A DNA stretch of 64,000 nucleotides from Bacillus methanolicus (lineage in GTDB: Bacteria; Bacillota; Bacilli; Bacillales; Cytobacillaceae): assembly GCF_028888695.1 (NCBI RefSeq), contig NZ_PNFF01000002.1, positions 434,001-498,000 on the forward strand, written 5' to 3'. The notes beneath the pieces are model-generated. The model made no database searches and was not told the DNA's origin. It worked only from the letters and a program-made list of their open reading frames with translations. The position numbers and the translations under genes are program-made. Each line of letters opens with the position of its first letter. The stretch's first letter is position 1. Shown here in pieces: positions 63,089 through 64,000 of this stretch.

Positions 63089-63682
63089 CTAGTAATTATA
63101 ATCATCGAATACTTCGAATAATTCACTTTCAAATTCATCTTGTTCAGGACCTGTTGACACCCAATCTGGTAACACTTCTAAATAATGGGCTAAAGCTTCT
63201 ATTGTTTTATGGAAAACCGGTTCATGCTGTGCCTTATCTAAAAGTTCAAGAACCAATTTAAATGTGTCGAGATAAGGTTGATGTTCAGCACGATTAAGCA
63301 TGTTCCGAAATTTTTCAATTAGCTTGGCTTTTTCAATATCGTGTTCTATTTGATTCAATTCCTCTTTGTCATAAACCGGCACTTCAACAAGATCATTTTC
63401 TTCCCCAATGAGGAATTGTTCTTCGTGTTTCGTGATCACAGGCTGTAAATCCCGTTTTAATTTTTCTTTTTGAATCTCCAGTTTATCCAAATCAGTTAAT
63501 TCTTTAGAAAAGTATTTAGCGTCTATGCCAAAAATTTGTTCCAAAGTAGGTAAATGTTTTTTGGAGATCTTTTGCTTTTTTTTAATCCAAAGATTAATAT
63601 TTTGCTTTTTAATTCCAAGCTTTTCGGCCAGTTCAATTTGCTGCATACCAAAAAGTTCAAGTATGTATTCTAAACCTATCAA
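63089..63682 (-). CDS. XRE-family regulator leading the type I restriction operon
   Basis: ~197 residues. Helix-turn-helix [24 protein letters not shown] at ~13-36, then a long coil and a helical C-terminus. The best start is TTG 63682, just after AGGTGATCAA; the ORF begins at 63697. It is 18 bases upstream of hsdM and probably autoregulates the operon. Confidence 0.75.
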   Translation of the reverse strand: MIGLEYILELFGMQQIELAEKLGIKKQNINLWIKKKQKISKKHLPTLEQIFGIDAKYFSKELTDLDKLEIQKEKLKRDLQPVITKHEEQFLIGEENDLVEVPVYDKEELNQIEHDIEKAKLIEKFRNMLNRAEHQPYLDTFKLVLELLDKAQHEPVFHKTIEALAHYLEVLPDWVSTGPEQDEFESELFEVFDDYNY

Positions 63683-63721
63683 TTGATCACCTACCAAAAT
63701 ATTGTCTGAGTCAATATGATT

Positions 63722-63750
63722 ATATTGTAATAGGCTAATAGTTTGCAGTC
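63722..63750 (-). promoter_or_regulatory. Promoter of the type I restriction operon
   Basis: Minus-strand TTGACT (63750-63745) and TACAAT (63727-63722) at a 17-base spacing, 40 bases before the XRE start. Confidence 0.65.
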
Positions 63751-63941
63751 AATTAAATTCTATTTTTTGTTATATTAATCAATGGCTATACAATGTTTAC
63801 ATAGAAAATAATATTGCTTGGTCCAAGCATTTGGTGCAGCAGAACTAATAAAGAATGTCGATTTCAAAATAGGGAAATGGATATCTATTATTGTTGAAAA
63901 TCAAGTTTGACAATTAAAATTTATTTTTATAATCTATTAAC

Positions 63942-63955
63942 AGAACATATGTTCT
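63942..63955. promoter_or_regulatory. Possible LexA (SOS) box near the right edge
   Basis: AGAACATATGTTCT is a perfect palindrome with the GAAC-N4-GTTC core. The gene it might control lies beyond the window. No gene was seen in 63751-64000. Confidence 0.5.
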
Positions 63956-64000
63956 ATAAAACCTTATTTTTCGTTGCAAAACTCTGCACTTGTATTTTTT

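Overview
The window reads as a low-GC Firmicute chromosome of the family Bacillaceae. The support is close relatives of Bacillus genes (pepT, yhfW, ytxJ, bmrA-like ABC, hemolysin III-like yplQ), AGGAGG-type ribosome binding sites, Fur boxes of the Bacillus type, two sigma-K-like sporulation promoters and a bacillithiol-linked YtxJ. The species cannot be fixed from the sequence alone. No rRNA, tRNA, riboswitch or CRISPR array was seen.

Positions 1-36.1 kb are mostly ordinary chromosome: a multidrug ABC exporter; a repeat-rich spore-coat-like protein and a tandem P-loop ATPase, both behind sigma-K-like promoters; a broken Fic toxin/VbhA-type antitoxin cassette; YbaK; a Rieske oxidoreductase (yhfW) and a thioredoxin-reductase-like flavoprotein; a ParM-like actin with a partner gene and an upstream repeat array that looks like a partition centromere; a two-gene glycine betaine/choline importer of the OpuF type facing a GntR/RCK_C regulator of the BusR type; pepT; a thiol-redox group (two glutaredoxin-like proteins, YtxJ, a Crp-family regulator, DsrE, OsmC); a UbiB kinase-phasin-patatin operon with a divergent regulator; an ArsR-regulated flavin oxidoreductase; a Fur-controlled siderophore importer; a rhomboid protease; and two ABC-2 permeases, the second lacking its 5' end.

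From about 36.2 kb to the right edge is a defence island. In order it holds an AlwI-like type IIS restriction enzyme with an unknown partner gene and two adenine methylases; an OsmC gene; a three-gene methylase cluster (nuclease-methylase fusion, cytosine-5 methylase, Eco57I-type adenine methylase); a ParE/Phd toxin-antitoxin pair; an IS66 element; a 270-bp IS21-like miniature element; a CBASS operon (CD-NTase, Cap15-type membrane effector, caspase-like protease and a further gene cut by an IS3 element); and a complete type I restriction operon (xre-hsdM-hsdS-hsdR).

Several non-coding patterns run across the window. Degenerate arrays with exact 20- or 21-nt periods sit in spaces between genes. 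A ~40-nt unit with a GGGTCTGGCCC core and a ~70-85-bp inverted-repeat-ended element both recur. A hairpin with an ACGG/CCGT stem is present in three island copies. Two IS elements of different families share a covarying ~112-nt hairpin that looks like a structured RNA or DNA element. That element, the CBASS-caspase locus and the periodic arrays are the best candidates for something not yet described.
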